This document shows positions 47,367 to 57,345 of a stretch of DNA of 64,000 nucleotides, in pieces. Origin of the DNA: an uncultured Thioclava sp. GTDB lineage: Bacteria > Pseudomonadota > Alphaproteobacteria > Rhodobacterales > Rhodobacteraceae. The translations under genes and the position numbers were made by a program. The stretch is from the NCBI RefSeq assembly GCF_913064665.1, contig NZ_CAJYBT010000015.1, forward strand, positions 16,611-80,610, written 5' to 3'. Positions within the stretch are counted from its first letter, which is position 1. Every line of letters begins with the position of its first letter. The notes under the pieces are model-generated. The model made no database searches. It saw only the letters and a list, made by a program, of their open reading frames with translations, and was not told the origin of the DNA.

Positions 47367-48710
47367 TCAATTTTCGCTCTGCGATTTTTGCGGGCTGTTC
47401 TGCACAACCAGTGTTGAGCCATCGAGCATGCGCAGTTCGCGTTGCGGGAAAGGAATGGAGATTCCGTTTTTCTTGAACGAATCCCACAGCGCCAGATAGA
47501 CCGCGCCGCGCACATTTGTAAGCCCTTCAACGGGGTCTGTGATCCAGAATCGTAAGATATAGTCAATCGAACTGTCGCCAAAGCCTGTGATGTGGCACAC
47601 GGCGGGGCGATTTGACAGCACGCGGCTCACCGATTGCGCGGCCTCGACCGCCAGTTTGCGTACCAGATGTGGGTCGTCGTGATAGGATGTCCCAAACAGC
47701 AGGTCGATGCGAACAAACTCGTTTGAATGCGACCAGTTGACGACCTGTCCGGTGATCAGATCTTCATTCGGGATTAGATATTCCTTACCGTCTCGGGTGA
47801 CGACGCTGACATAGCGCGCCCCAAGCGAAGCGATCCAGCCGAAGGTTTCGCCAAGGCTGATCACATCGCCCGGCTTGATTGACTTATCGAGCAGGATGAT
47901 CACGCCCGATACAAGGTTCGAGACGACTTTTTGCAGCCCGAACCCCAAGCCCAAGCCAATCGCACCCGATAAGAACGCCAGTCCGGTAAGATCGAAGCCC
48001 ACCGCCTTTACGCCGATGAAAATGGCGGCACCGTACAATAAGACCTGCATTGTCTTGATTGCCAGCTCGGTCATCGACGGGCTGATATCTTCGTTCAGAC
48101 GCAGGCGCGCTGTGGTTTGGCCGGTGATGATGCGCGCGATTGATAACAGCGCGGTGGTCAGCACCAGCGCCTTGAGAATTGCCATAGCTGTCAGGCGGAA
48201 CCCGCCCAGCTCGATGGCGATAGAGTCAAGGACGCGCTCGGTATCGTCCCAAAAACCCAGATAATACAGCGTGACCCAAATCCACGCGCCCCAGCTTACG
48301 ATCCGGCGCAGGAATGAGTTGCGGATCAGGCGCGCAAACAGGCCAACCACAAGCCAGGCGGTGACAAGCGTTGCGGCCAGCACCACCAGAAAGCGCCAAG
48401 AATAGAACCCTTTGACGGCATCAAGGACGAGAACCGACGACCAAGCCAATATGATGAAGAATATCCCGCGAAGCCGCTTGCGAAACAAGATCACCCAGCG
48501 TTTCTGTCGCGTGCTCAGTTCGCGCTTGCGCGCCCAGTCATCGACCTTGGGCGACAACCAGATCCGGCCCAGATGTGCCAGCGCAAAGCACCCGGCAATG
48601 ACTGCAAACTGCCATAACCGCGAGGGTAGCAGCATCGAATTGAAAAAAATCATGACCTGCGCCCAGAGCGCGGTCAGTGTCTTGGCGGTGTCCGGGCTCA
48701 GAAAGTCCAC
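47367..48710 (-). CDS. MscS family mechanosensitive channel
   Basis: The 447-residue product has about six or seven membrane helices, then the MscS pore helix and beta domain: GLAFLSGAIGLGLGFGLQ with KVVSNLVSGVIILLDKSIKPGD (about 265-305), followed by the cytoplasmic alpha/beta vestibule. It opens under membrane tension to release solutes during hypo-osmotic shock. The GTG at 48710 is preferred because AAAGGAG is about six bases upstream; a GTG two codons earlier touches that site. Confidence 0.9.
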   Translation of the reverse strand: MDFLSPDTAKTLTALWAQVMIFFNSMLLPSRLWQFAVIAGCFALAHLGRIWLSPKVDDWARKRELSTRQKRWVILFRKRLRGIFFIILAWSSVLVLDAVKGFYSWRFLVVLAATLVTAWLVVGLFARLIRNSFLRRIVSWGAWIWVTLYYLGFWDDTERVLDSIAIELGGFRLTAMAILKALVLTTALLSIARIITGQTTARLRLNEDISPSMTELAIKTMQVLLYGAAIFIGVKAVGFDLTGLAFLSGAIGLGLGFGLQKVVSNLVSGVIILLDKSIKPGDVISLGETFGWIASLGARYVSVVTRDGKEYLIPNEDLITGQVVNWSHSNEFVRIDLLFGTSYHDDPHLVRKLAVEAAQSVSRVLSNRPAVCHITGFGDSSIDYILRFWITDPVEGLTNVRGAVYLALWDSFKKNGISIPFPQRELRMLDGSTLVVQNSPQKSQSEN

Positions 48711-48807
48711 ATGCACTCCTTTGTGATCAGGCTATCAGACCAGCGCTGAAAATCAAAAGCGACTCTTTTGATTGCCAGCCTTCACGCAACCGCCTATTTA
48801 AAAGCTT

Positions 48808-48894
48808 ATGACGCGTGTTTTTGACATGGATGACCGCGCCCGCCTACGCGAGCGTTTCTACGGTGAAAGCCGTTCGGTGCTGGCCCGACTTTGA
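48808..48894 (+). CDS. Short ORF (28 codons) upstream of leuC
   Basis: ATG at 48808 to TGA at 48892 encodes MTRVFDMDDRARLRERFYGE and eight more residues, ending in LARL. Codon use resembles real genes here, and a 7-bp hairpin (48905-48921) follows ten bases after the stop. It precedes leuC by 70 bases. It has only three Leu codons, spread out, so it is not a classical Leu attenuator leader. No ribosome-binding site is evident. It may be a tiny conserved protein, a leader peptide or chance. Confidence 0.3.
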   Translation: MTRVFDMDDRARLRERFYGESRSVLARL

Positions 48895-48964
48895 TCGGGC
48901 AGCCCGCAGGCCGCGCCTGCGTTCCCATGTCTGACGTACAAGCTATCCAACGAAAGTGAGAGCC

Positions 48965-50389
48965 ATGTCTGCTCCGAAGACCCTCTATGATAAAATTTGG
49001 GATTCCCATGTCGTGTCGCAAGATGAAGACGGCACCTGCCTGCTGTATATCGACCGCCATCTCGTGCATGAGGTGACCAGCCCGCAAGCCTTCGAGGGGC
49101 TGCGCATGACGGGCCGTTCGGTGCGCGCGCCCGACAAGACCATCGCCGTGCCCGATCACAACGTGCCCACCACGACCGACCGCGCCTCGGGCGTGATCGA
49201 GAACGAGGAAAGCCGCATTCAGGTCGACGCGCTCGACAAGAACGCGCGCGATTTCGGTGTGCAGTACTACCCTGTCTCCGATGTGCGTCAGGGCATCGTG
49301 CATATCGTTGGCCCCGAACAGGGCTGGACCTTGCCGGGCATGACCGTGGTTTGCGGCGACAGCCACACCGCGACGCATGGCGCTTTTGGCGCTCTGGCGC
49401 ACGGCATCGGCACCTCGGAGGTTGAGCATGTTCTGGCGACACAGACGCTGATCCAGTCGAAGTCGAAGAACATGAAGGTGGAAATCACTGGCAAGTTGCG
49501 CCCCGGCGTGACCGCCAAGGACATCACGCTTTCGGTGATTGGCGCGACCGGTACGGCTGGCGGCACCGGCCATGTGATCGAATATTGCGGCGAGGCGATC
49601 CGCGCGCTGTCGATGGAAGGCCGCATGACCGTGTGTAACATGGCGATTGAGGGTGGCGCGCGTGCTGGTCTGATCGCGCCGGACGAGACCACGTTTGAAT
49701 ATGTCAAAGGCCGCGCCCATGCGCCCAAAGGCGCGCAATGGGAAGCTGCGCTCAGCTGGTGGAAAACGCTGTTCACCGATGAGGATGCGCATTTTGACAA
49801 GGTTGTGACGATCCGCGGCGAAGATATCGCGCCGGTCGTGACCTGGGGCACCTCGCCCGAAGACGTGTTGCCGATCTCTGGCGTTGTCCCGGCCCCTGAA
49901 GATTTCAAAGGCGGCAAGGTCGAGGCGGCGAAACGCTCGCTCGATTACATGGGTCTGAAGCCGGGCACCAAGCTGGAAGACATCGCAATTGACGTGGTCT
50001 TTATCGGCTCTTGCACCAATGGCCGGATCGAAGATCTGCGCGCCGCAGCTGAAGTGCTGAAGGGGCGCAAGATGGCCGATGGCGTGCGTGGCATGGTCGT
50101 TCCGGGCTCGGGCCTCGTGCGCGCGCAGGCTGAAGAAGAAGGTCTGGACCAGATCTTCCTCGATGCCGGTTTTGAATGGCGCATGGCGGGCTGCTCAATG
50201 TGCCTTGCGATGAACCCCGATCAGCTGGCTCCGGGCGAGCGTTGCGCATCGACCTCGAACCGCAACTTTGAGGGGCGTCAGGGCCGCAACGGCCGCACCC
50301 ATCTGATGAGCCCCGCCATGGCAGCGGCGGCGGCCGTCACCGGCAAGCTCACAGATGTGCGCAAGCTGATGGAACTGGAAGAGGCATAA
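48965..50389 (+). CDS. leuC: 3-isopropylmalate dehydratase large subunit
   Basis: LeuC with LeuD isomerises 2- to 3-isopropylmalate in leucine synthesis. The 474-residue product has the aconitase-fold motifs and three [4Fe-4S] cysteines, in [10 protein letters not shown] and in [11 protein letters not shown]. It starts [12 protein letters not shown] at the ATG at 48965, preceded by AAAGTGAGAG. leuD follows ten bases downstream. Confidence 0.97.
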   Translation: MSAPKTLYDKIWDSHVVSQDEDGTCLLYIDRHLVHEVTSPQAFEGLRMTGRSVRAPDKTIAVPDHNVPTTTDRASGVIENEESRIQVDALDKNARDFGVQYYPVSDVRQGIVHIVGPEQGWTLPGMTVVCGDSHTATHGAFGALAHGIGTSEVEHVLATQTLIQSKSKNMKVEITGKLRPGVTAKDITLSVIGATGTAGGTGHVIEYCGEAIRALSMEGRMTVCNMAIEGGARAGLIAPDETTFEYVKGRAHAPKGAQWEAALSWWKTLFTDEDAHFDKVVTIRGEDIAPVVTWGTSPEDVLPISGVVPAPEDFKGGKVEAAKRSLDYMGLKPGTKLEDIAIDVVFIGSCTNGRIEDLRAAAEVLKGRKMADGVRGMVVPGSGLVRAQAEEEGLDQIFLDAGFEWRMAGCSMCLAMNPDQLAPGERCASTSNRNFEGRQGRNGRTHLMSPAMAAAAAVTGKLTDVRKLMELEEA

Positions 50390-50399
50390 GGACAGCGAC

Positions 50400-51005
50400 A
50401 TGGATAAGTTCGAAAAACTCACCGGGGTCGCGGCCCCCATGCCGCTGGTCAATATCGACACCGATATGATCATCCCGAAAAACTTCCTGAAGACGATCAA
50501 GCGCTCGGGCCTTGGCGTGCATGCCTTTGCCGAGATGCGCTATGACGACAATGGCAATGAGAACCCCGATTTTGTGCTGAACAAACCGCAATATCGTGAC
50601 GCGCAGGTGTTGGTTGCGGGCGACAATTTCGGCTGTGGCTCGTCGCGCGAACATGCGCCTTGGGCGCTGGCGGATTTCGGGATCAAGGTCGTGATCTCGA
50701 CCTCTTTCGCAGATATTTTCTTCAACAACTGCTTCAAGAACGGGATGCTGCCGATCGTGCTTCCCCAAGAACAGGTCGATCTGTTGATGAAGGATGCCGA
50801 GAAGGGTTCCAATGCGCGCATGACCGTCGATCTGGAAAACCAGCAGATCACCACCTCGGAAAGCGACGTCATTCCCTTTGAAGTCGATGCGTTCAAGAAG
50901 CACTGCCTGCTTGAAGGGCTCGACGATATTGGCCTGACACTGGCAAAAGCGAGTGCGATCGACAGCTTTGAGGCACAAGCGGCCCAATCGCGCCCTTGGG
51001 TTTGA
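50400..51005 (+). CDS. leuD: 3-isopropylmalate dehydratase small subunit
   Basis: This is the swivelling domain subunit of isopropylmalate isomerase. The 201-residue product has [13 protein letters not shown] near the N terminus and the substrate-binding [29 protein letters not shown] precedes the ATG. A GC-rich terminator follows 22 bases after the stop. Confidence 0.97.
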   Translation: MDKFEKLTGVAAPMPLVNIDTDMIIPKNFLKTIKRSGLGVHAFAEMRYDDNGNENPDFVLNKPQYRDAQVLVAGDNFGCGSSREHAPWALADFGIKVVISTSFADIFFNNCFKNGMLPIVLPQEQVDLLMKDAEKGSNARMTVDLENQQITTSESDVIPFEVDAFKKHCLLEGLDDIGLTLAKASAIDSFEAQAAQSRPWV

Positions 51006-51027
51006 TCTGAACCAAATCGAACGTGAG

Positions 51028-51050
51028 AGGTCGCCTTCGGGCGGCCTTTT
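51028..51050 (+). terminator. Terminator of leuCD
   Basis: A 7-bp stem with a UUCG tetraloop (GGTCGCC/GGCGGCC, one G-U pair) is followed by TTTT. Confidence 0.78.
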
Positions 51051-51134
51051 CCTTGCGGCAAGGAACTGACCTCGCCAACAGTCGTTTATCGGCAGTCGTT
51101 TCTCAAATGACATATCAAGTTTGGATGCAAGATC

Positions 51135-51653
51135 ATGAAAGCTGCAAACCTCTTTCTAGGAATCGGTGCGGGGATGGTCTTGCTTGGTATTCTCGCGCTG
51201 GCCAATCCATTCACCGCCTCTCTCGCGGTGACCACATTCGTTGGCATCTTGTTTTTGCTGGGCGGTGTGGCGCAGGCTTGGCTTACCTTTCGCGGAATTG
51301 ACGCAGAGCACCGGATGTCGCACGGGGTGATTGCACTGCTCAATATCGTTGTCGGCGTCTGGCTTCTGGCCAATCCGCTTTCGGGCACAGCCTCTTTGAC
51401 TTTCGTGGTGGGCGCGCTGTTCCTGATCATGGGGGCAATGCGGCTGATTGTTGGCCTGCGCATGCCCCGTCACGCGATGCGCCCGCTGCTGTGGTTTACC
51501 GGGTTGGCCTCAATCGTGATTGGTGTCGTGATCTTTTCCGACTTCCAAAATGTCGCCACCACCCTGCTTGGCGTCTTGTTGGGGGTGCAATTGCTGCTTG
51601 ATGGCCTTGGCCTGCTTGTCCTTGGACTTAGCGGTCGCGGACCGCGACTTTAA
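51135..51653 (+). CDS. HdeD-like DUF308 membrane protein
   Basis: The 172-residue product has six membrane helices in three internally similar hairpins; each hairpin carries a LANP-type turn (LALANPFTASLAV, LLANPLSGTASL), the hallmark of HdeD/DUF308 proteins linked to acid resistance in E. coli. Function here is unknown. The ATG at 51135 has only a weak GGATG upstream. It stands alone between the leuCD terminator and the next membrane protein. Confidence 0.88.
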   Translation: MKAANLFLGIGAGMVLLGILALANPFTASLAVTTFVGILFLLGGVAQAWLTFRGIDAEHRMSHGVIALLNIVVGVWLLANPLSGTASLTFVVGALFLIMGAMRLIVGLRMPRHAMRPLLWFTGLASIVIGVVIFSDFQNVATTLLGVLLGVQLLLDGLGLLVLGLSGRGPRL

Positions 51654-51922
51654 GAAAATAGCGCCCCGAGAAGCCCCAACCACTATATTTAGTTAGTCCA
51701 ACAAAGGCGCCACAGTTTTGCACCGAGTTTGATGCAAAGCCGCACCAGTTCCTCCCCCAAAATGCCGGAAACAGTCTGTTATTGTTAACGAAAGATTGCC
51801 AGGCACGGGGAATAGGGGCAAAATCATGGCAAGAATGAGGCAGTCCGTCACAATAGGCGGGCATCACACGGAACAAGGCTCCGGCATCGTATCGGGACCG
51901 TTCGTGATGAAGGGGTAGGGCA
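51654..51922. other. Intergenic region before the 275-residue membrane protein
   Basis: The 269 bases hold no long ORF. A 30-codon frame (ATG 51826 to TAG 51916-51918) has GGGG eight bases upstream and ends four bases before the GTG of the next gene. Otherwise I see no feature. Confidence 0.4.
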
Positions 51923-52750
51923 GTGTTTTCACGTCTGACAGGAGCGCTTTTGCGTGCGATTTTGATTGGGTTTACGGTCTGTATTCCCGCTTTGGTGCTG
52001 CCAAATACCAATGTGGATACGGCCCAGATCGTTGCGCTGCTTGCCCTGTTTGCTACGGCGTTGACCTTCTTTGAATATGCTTCTGTCTATCCCGGTCTTG
52101 TCGAATTTCGCGATGCGCCACCGTTCAATCGGATCCGCTTTCTAGCGCTGTTCTTCATGCTTCTGATGATGTCAGCTGCCACGGATGCGCGGCACGAACC
52201 CAATACCTTCAATCTGTTTATCGAAGCTTTAGGCGAAATGATTTCGCGTGCGCTCGATGTGCCATACAGCCCGGTGCGCCTGTTCCTGCTTGCCTTGCCC
52301 GAGCATTCAAGCCCGGCGCATATCGAAGCGGTGCGCACGGCGGCTGGAATGTCATATTTCATTTCGATCATGGCGCTGTTTATCTTTGTGCTGAGCATGC
52401 GCTTGCGCGGTTGGCCGGTTGCGAAGAGTACGTTTAACGTCTGGGTCAATCTGCCTACCTTCGATCCCACGGCGGGCGGTGATGTTATCGAACGGTTGCG
52501 GCGCGATGCTTGGTTTAACGTGGCGCTGGGCTTTCTATTGCCCTTCCTTGTTCCCGCGGCAATCAAGCTGGTATCGATGAACTTCGTGTCGATCACGCTG
52601 GTAAACCCGCATACGCTGATTTGGACGGTGACAGCATGGGCCTTTCTTCCTGCAAGCTTGTTCATGCGCGGCATTGCGATGGGGCGCGTCGCAACGATGA
52701 TCGAGGTAAAGCGGCGCGCGCGAGACGGTTCGGATTTCGTGCCGGCCTGA
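51923..52750 (+). CDS. Conserved polytopic membrane protein of unknown function
   Basis: The 275-residue product has about five or six membrane helices: near 8-26, 35-52, 72-88, 141-158, 198-216 and 230-250. Long loops (FNLFIEALGEMISRALDVPY; FDPTAGGDVIERLRRDAW) lie between them. I recognise no domain. The start is GTG at 51923 with AAGGGGTAGGG just upstream. It is followed within a few bases by an exonuclease/phosphatase-family gene, so the two may form an operon. Confidence 0.7.
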   Translation: MFSRLTGALLRAILIGFTVCIPALVLPNTNVDTAQIVALLALFATALTFFEYASVYPGLVEFRDAPPFNRIRFLALFFMLLMMSAATDARHEPNTFNLFIEALGEMISRALDVPYSPVRLFLLALPEHSSPAHIEAVRTAAGMSYFISIMALFIFVLSMRLRGWPVAKSTFNVWVNLPTFDPTAGGDVIERLRRDAWFNVALGFLLPFLVPAAIKLVSMNFVSITLVNPHTLIWTVTAWAFLPASLFMRGIAMGRVATMIEVKRRARDGSDFVPA

Positions 52751-52758
52751 TCTTTGCG

Positions 52759-53796
52759 ATGCTTTGTGTCAGCGTTGTTTCTGCACCGGCAGAAACGGTG
52801 CGCATCGCCACTTGGAATGTCGAATTGAGCCGAAAAGGTCCGGGGCTTTTGCTGCGCGACATAACGGCGGGCAAAGATCCTCAAATCAAGGCCGTGGGTG
52901 AGATCTTGGATCAGGCGCAGGCGGATGTGCTGCTGCTGACAGGGATCGACTGGGATTACGACGGGCGCGCGCTTGCAGCGCTCAATGCAACGCTTGCACG
53001 GCCTTATCCCTACCTCTACGCGCCCCAACCCAACGCCGGGTTGCGAAGCGGCGCTGATCTTGATGGCAATGGCGCGCTGGGCGAGGCGCGAGACGCACAA
53101 GGCTATGGCCGGTATCAGGGCCAAGGCGGTATGGCCTTGCTGTCGCGCCTGCCGATAGAGACCAAGTCAGTGCGCGATTTCTCGACCCTATTATGGCGGG
53201 ATTTGCCTCAAAGCACGATCTCGAATGCACAGCTGTCTGATCGGGCGCAGGCAGTGCAGCGGCTTTCGTCTGTGGGTCATTGGGATGTGCCGGTAGCGCT
53301 GGCGGATGGCCAAGCGCTCCATCTGTTTGCCTTTGCCGCGACGCCTCCGGTGTTTGACGGGCCAGAGGATCGCAACGGTTGGCGCAACCATGATGAGGCG
53401 GCGTTCTGGCTGCGTTATCTGGATGGTGATCTTGCGCAAGCCGCCCCCAAACCGCCGTTCGTTCTGATGGGTGATTTCAACATTGACCCGCAAGACGGTG
53501 AGGGTCGCCGCGCCGCCCTACATACCCTTCTTAGCGATCCGCGCCTGCAAGACGTCACCCCGCAAAGTCTTGGCGGCAAACTGGCGGCGGATGTCGCGCA
53601 CAAGGGCGATCCCGCGCAAGATACTGCGGACTATAACGGCCCGGGCAATCTGCGGGTGGATTATGTCTTGCCGTCCGCAGGGCTAACGGTGACGCGGTCC
53701 GGGGTGATCTGGCCTGCGCCGGGCGCGGCATTGGCCAAGGCCGCCGCGCGTGCCTCGCGTCACAAACTTGTCTGGGTGGACATTTTGGCACCCTGA
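52759..53796 (+). CDS. Secreted endonuclease/exonuclease/phosphatase family protein
   Basis: The product is 345 residues from the ATG at 52759. It has the EEP fold motifs TWNVEL near the N terminus, GGMALLSRLPIE, LMGDFNIDPQDGEG and RVDYVLPS, with the catalytic Asp/Asn/His set; the final His is probably in SRHKLVWVD. The N terminus is hydrophobic and ends in SAPAET, suggesting export. A better signal peptide results if translation starts upstream (in-frame ATG at 52636), overlapping the preceding gene by 115 bases, so the start is uncertain. Its 3' end overlaps the next gene tail-to-tail by 37 bases. Confidence 0.82.
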   Translation: MLCVSVVSAPAETVRIATWNVELSRKGPGLLLRDITAGKDPQIKAVGEILDQAQADVLLLTGIDWDYDGRALAALNATLARPYPYLYAPQPNAGLRSGADLDGNGALGEARDAQGYGRYQGQGGMALLSRLPIETKSVRDFSTLLWRDLPQSTISNAQLSDRAQAVQRLSSVGHWDVPVALADGQALHLFAFAATPPVFDGPEDRNGWRNHDEAAFWLRYLDGDLAQAAPKPPFVLMGDFNIDPQDGEGRRAALHTLLSDPRLQDVTPQSLGGKLAADVAHKGDPAQDTADYNGPGNLRVDYVLPSAGLTVTRSGVIWPAPGAALAKAAARASRHKLVWVDILAP

Positions 53797-54680
53797 TCGG
53801 GAACGACTTTCATGCCGCGCATATACAGGTGTTCAAACACCAGACGTTGCACGGTTTTAGGCTCGAAGTCGGGGAAAAGCGCCTTAAAATCAGTGCCATC
53901 AATCGCGTGATCCATGTCGTAAAGATAGCGCATTTCGCGCAGCTCTCGCGCTAGTTCCCAGACCGGAGACGCCAGTAAAAGCGCGGTCCATGGAAAGCGC
54001 TTGATCGTAATCTTACGCCCCAACTGCCCTGCCAGTTCATCGGCCAGCTCGCGAAACGAGAACCGGGTGCCGGGATAGCCCAGATCAAGCAATCCCGGCA
54101 GCGAGTCGGCACTATCGGCCAGCGCCACCGCGATCTGGGTCAGATCTCCGATATCGGCATAGGTGCGCCGCGCTTCGGGTTTGCCCATTGCGGTAATCCG
54201 GCCTTTGCGCAAATCTTTCAGCACGATGCGGTTGAGCAATGTGGTCGGGGATTCGGGGTTCACGAAATCGCCGGCACGCAGCATCACAACAGACCGCCCT
54301 TCGGAGGCGAGATCGCGATAACGCTCTTCCATCTCGGCGCGAATGCGACCCTTTCGCGTGCAGGGATGATGCGCGGTGGTGGCGCGCCACGGGCCGGGTT
54401 CGCGACCGTAAACATAGACATTCGCGGGGATCATCACCGAGGCCCCACTATCGCGCGCAGCGGCAAGCACCTTGGTAGTGATTTCCGGGATTTGATGCTC
54501 CCAATCGTGATAATTTGGCGGGTTCATCGCGTTAATGATCCAGCGGACGCCACGCGCCGCAACGGTCATATCGGTGCCGCGATGATAGCGATCGACGTTC
54601 CAGCCCGCAGCGCGGAATGCTCGGGCCGCGACAGAGCCGAAATGCCCGCCCATTCCCAGGATCAATACCCTGCGATTCAT
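53760..54680 (-). CDS. NAD(P)-dependent epimerase/dehydratase-like protein
   Basis: The 306-residue product begins with a Rossmann motif (LILGMGGHFGSVAARAF) and follows the extended SDR pattern: a YVYG motif (NVYVYGREPG) at the position of the catalytic YxxxK, and TYADIGDLTQI later. The usual Lys of YxxxK is not evident, so it may be an atypical SDR. Substrate unknown. GAGGG precedes the ATG at 54680. Its last 37 bases overlap the end of the convergent phosphatase-family gene. Confidence 0.78.
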   Translation of the reverse strand: MNRRVLILGMGGHFGSVAARAFRAAGWNVDRYHRGTDMTVAARGVRWIINAMNPPNYHDWEHQIPEITTKVLAAARDSGASVMIPANVYVYGREPGPWRATTAHHPCTRKGRIRAEMEERYRDLASEGRSVVMLRAGDFVNPESPTTLLNRIVLKDLRKGRITAMGKPEARRTYADIGDLTQIAVALADSADSLPGLLDLGYPGTRFSFRELADELAGQLGRKITIKRFPWTALLLASPVWELARELREMRYLYDMDHAIDGTDFKALFPDFEPKTVQRLVFEHLYMRGMKVVPDQGAKMSTQTSL

Positions 54681-54893
54681 ATTCGCCCTCATTTCAACTC
54701 TGCTCTTTTGACCTCATGATGCGCCTATCTGCAGTCATGTGCGAGTCCTCTGCAACCATACCTGCGAAAGCCTGCCGAAGCCTCGGCAAGGCACCGCCGA
54801 TCATCCAGGCCGCGTTTCGCGATGCGCCATGCTTGACCAAGCGGCGGGCAGGCGCTACCCCGCTTGCGACCCTGCATTCTTTGGAGATACCCG

Positions 54894-55997
54894 ATGTCCA
54901 ACCCCTCCATCCTTATCCTTCCCGGCGACGGGATCGGCCCCGAAGTCATGGCCGAGGTGCGCAAAGTCATCGATTGGTTCGGCGCCAAGCGCGATCTGGC
55001 TTTCGACGTTAGCGAAGATCTTGTTGGCGGTGCCGCCTATGACAAGCACGGCGTTCCGCTGGCTGATGAGACGATGGCGAAGGCGCAAGAGGTGGATGCA
55101 GTTCTGCTTGGCGCAGTCGGTGGGCCGAAATACGACGTGCTCGACTTCAGCGTGAAGCCCGAGCGCGGGTTGCTGCGTCTGCGCAAGGAAATGGACCTGT
55201 TTGCCAATCTGCGTCCCGCGCAATGCTTTGACGCGCTGGCGGATTTCAGCTCGTTGAAAAAGGATATCGTGGCCGGGCTCGACATCATGATCGTGCGCGA
55301 GCTGACCTCGGGCATCTATTTCGGCGAGCCGCGTGGCATCTTCGAAGAGGGTAACGAGCGCGTCGGCATCAACACCCAGCGCTACACCGAAAGCGAAATC
55401 GAACGTGCCGCCCGTGCCGCGTTTGAACTGGCGATGAAGCGCAACAAGAAACTTTGCTCGATGGAAAAAGCCAATGTCATGGAATCGGGCATCCTGTGGC
55501 GTGAAGTCGTGACCCGCGTTGGTCAGGACTACCCCGAGGTTGAGCTGAGCCATATGTATGCTGATAACGGCGCGATGCAGCTAGTGCGCGCGCCCAAGCA
55601 GTTCGACGTGATCGTCACCGACAACCTGTTCGGCGATATCCTGTCGGATTGCGCCGCGATGCTGACCGGCAGCCTTGGCATGTTGCCCTCGGCCAGCCTT
55701 GGCGCGCCGATGGCCAATGGTCGTCCGAAAGCGATGTATGAGCCGGTGCATGGTTCTGCGCCCGATATCGCAGGGCAGGGCAAGGCCAACCCGATCGCCT
55801 GTATTCTCAGCTTCGCGATGGCGCTGCGCTACAGCTTTGATCAAGGCGATGAGGCCACCCGCCTGGAAGCCGCGATCGAGAAAGTGCTGGCCGATGGCGT
55901 GCGCACGGCTGATCTGATGGGCCCGGACGACGGCACCCCGGTTTCGACCAGCGAGATGGGCGACAAGATCATCGAAGCGCTTGACGCAAGTCTCTAA
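54894..55997 (+). CDS. leuB: 3-isopropylmalate dehydrogenase
   Basis: LeuB oxidises and decarboxylates 3-isopropylmalate to 2-oxoisocaproate. The 367-residue product has [10 protein letters not shown] at the start, [10 protein letters not shown], the substrate arginines in [11 protein letters not shown], the catalytic Tyr in [10 protein letters not shown], and the metal-binding [19 protein letters not shown] precedes the ATG at 54894. It is 3.9 kb from leuCD, with four unrelated genes between, and has its own strong terminator. Confidence 0.96.
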   Translation: MSNPSILILPGDGIGPEVMAEVRKVIDWFGAKRDLAFDVSEDLVGGAAYDKHGVPLADETMAKAQEVDAVLLGAVGGPKYDVLDFSVKPERGLLRLRKEMDLFANLRPAQCFDALADFSSLKKDIVAGLDIMIVRELTSGIYFGEPRGIFEEGNERVGINTQRYTESEIERAARAAFELAMKRNKKLCSMEKANVMESGILWREVVTRVGQDYPEVELSHMYADNGAMQLVRAPKQFDVIVTDNLFGDILSDCAAMLTGSLGMLPSASLGAPMANGRPKAMYEPVHGSAPDIAGQGKANPIACILSFAMALRYSFDQGDEATRLEAAIEKVLADGVRTADLMGPDDGTPVSTSEMGDKIIEALDASL

Positions 55998-56024
55998 GCT
56001 ATCGTGCTCTCTCGCAAGGCTTCC

Positions 56025-56054
56025 GGCGCGGCTCACCAGCCGCGCCGTTTTCTT
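56025..56054 (+). terminator. Terminator of leuB
   Basis: A 9-bp perfect stem (GGCGCGGCT/AGCCGCGCC) with a CACC loop is followed by GTTTTCTTT. Confidence 0.88.
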
Positions 56055-56113
56055 TGGGGTTGAACCTCGCGCCAATTCGAAGACATTGTGAGCGGTAACA
56101 TCAAGAGGCTGCA

Positions 56114-57097
56114 ATGAGCGAAGCGGGACGCAAATCGAATGGTAGGGGGGCAGCGCTGGCGCTGCTTTCGATGGCGATTTTCGCAACCCATGACGTGATC
56201 ATCAAACATCTCGGTCAAAGATACTCCCCTGTCGAGATCGTGTTTTTCGCGGCGCTTCTCAGCTTTCCGCTGCTTTCCAGCATCATGCTTAACGACAAGC
56301 GCGGCGGCTCTTTGCGCCCGTTGCATCCCGGTTGGGTGATTTTGCGCGTGGTTTGTACAGTGACGACCGGGCTTTGTGCGTTTTATGCGTTTTCGACGCT
56401 GCCCTTGGCGCAGGTCTACCCGATCCTGTTCGCGATGCCGCTTTTAATCACAGTGCTGTCGATCCCGGTCCTTGGTGAAAAGGTCGGTCCGCATCGCTGG
56501 GGTGCGGTGATCGTGGGGTTGATCGGTGTGCTGATCGTTGTGCGTCCGGGCCAGACTGATTTGCAACTTGGCCATTTCGCGGCGATGCTGGCTGCAGTTT
56601 GTGGCGCGATGGCCTCGGTTATCGTGCGCAAGATCGGCGGCGAGGAGCGTTCGGTCGTGCTGCTTTTGTCACCGCTTCTCGGCAATTTTCTGGTGATGGG
56701 CGCGGCGCTGCCCTTCGTCTGGGTGCCGCTACAATTGCCCGATCTGGGTTTTATGGCGGTAATTGCGCTATTCGGGCTGACCGCATCTTTTCTGCAAATC
56801 CTCGCCTATCGTTCGGGCGAGGCGGCGATCGTCGCGCCGATGCAATATTCTCAGATTCTATGGGCGATTTTCTACGGCTGGTTCATCTTTGGCGAGGGTG
56901 TGGATGCCCCCACTATGCTTGGGGCGGGCGTCGTGATTGCCTCGGGGATGTATATCGTTTTCCGCGAGGCGCGCCCGAATGTCTCGGAAAATCAGCCAGT
57001 GCTGCGCACCCGCGGCCGGACCGAGACCGTAACCTCGCCGCGCAGCTCATTGCTTGGGCGTGCGATGGGCCTGCGTCCGCGCAATCCCAGAACCTGA
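56114..57097 (+). CDS. EamA/DMT family transporter
   Basis: The 327-residue product has ten membrane helices in two EamA repeats; the first carries [20 protein letters not shown] and the second [21 protein letters not shown], the two equivalent proline/glutamate loops of the fold. A charged cytoplasmic tail of about 40 residues follows. Members export amino acids or other metabolites; the substrate cannot be told. AAGAGGCTGCA precedes the ATG. Confidence 0.92.
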   Translation: MSEAGRKSNGRGAALALLSMAIFATHDVIIKHLGQRYSPVEIVFFAALLSFPLLSSIMLNDKRGGSLRPLHPGWVILRVVCTVTTGLCAFYAFSTLPLAQVYPILFAMPLLITVLSIPVLGEKVGPHRWGAVIVGLIGVLIVVRPGQTDLQLGHFAAMLAAVCGAMASVIVRKIGGEERSVVLLLSPLLGNFLVMGAALPFVWVPLQLPDLGFMAVIALFGLTASFLQILAYRSGEAAIVAPMQYSQILWAIFYGWFIFGEGVDAPTMLGAGVVIASGMYIVFREARPNVSENQPVLRTRGRTETVTSPRSSLLGRAMGLRPRNPRT

Positions 57098-57148
57098 ATC
57101 AGACCCCTTGCCAAACCCTGCACAAGGCGCTAATTCCCGCCCCACGGT

Positions 57149-57225
57149 CGGAGCGTGGCGCAGCCTGGTAGCGCACCTGCTTCGGGAGCAGGGGGTCGGA
57201 GGTTCGAATCCTCTCGCTCCGACCA
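57149..57225 (+). tRNA. tRNA-Pro (anticodon CGG)
   Basis: The 77-nt cloverleaf has acceptor CGGAGCG/CGCTCCG, anticodon arm CCTGC-TTCGGGA-GCAGG with anticodon CGG, T-arm GGAGG-TTCGAAT-CCTCT and an encoded CCA at 57223-57225. It reads proline codon CCG. Confidence 0.97.
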
Positions 57226-57345
57226 TTTAGAAAGCCTCCCGAAAATCAATAATTCGCAAAACAGCGCACTCTATTTTGGAGTGTTCCTGAGACATCGCCG
57301 TCCTAGCTTTCGGGCCGGAAATTGGGAATGACGCCACAACGAAAC

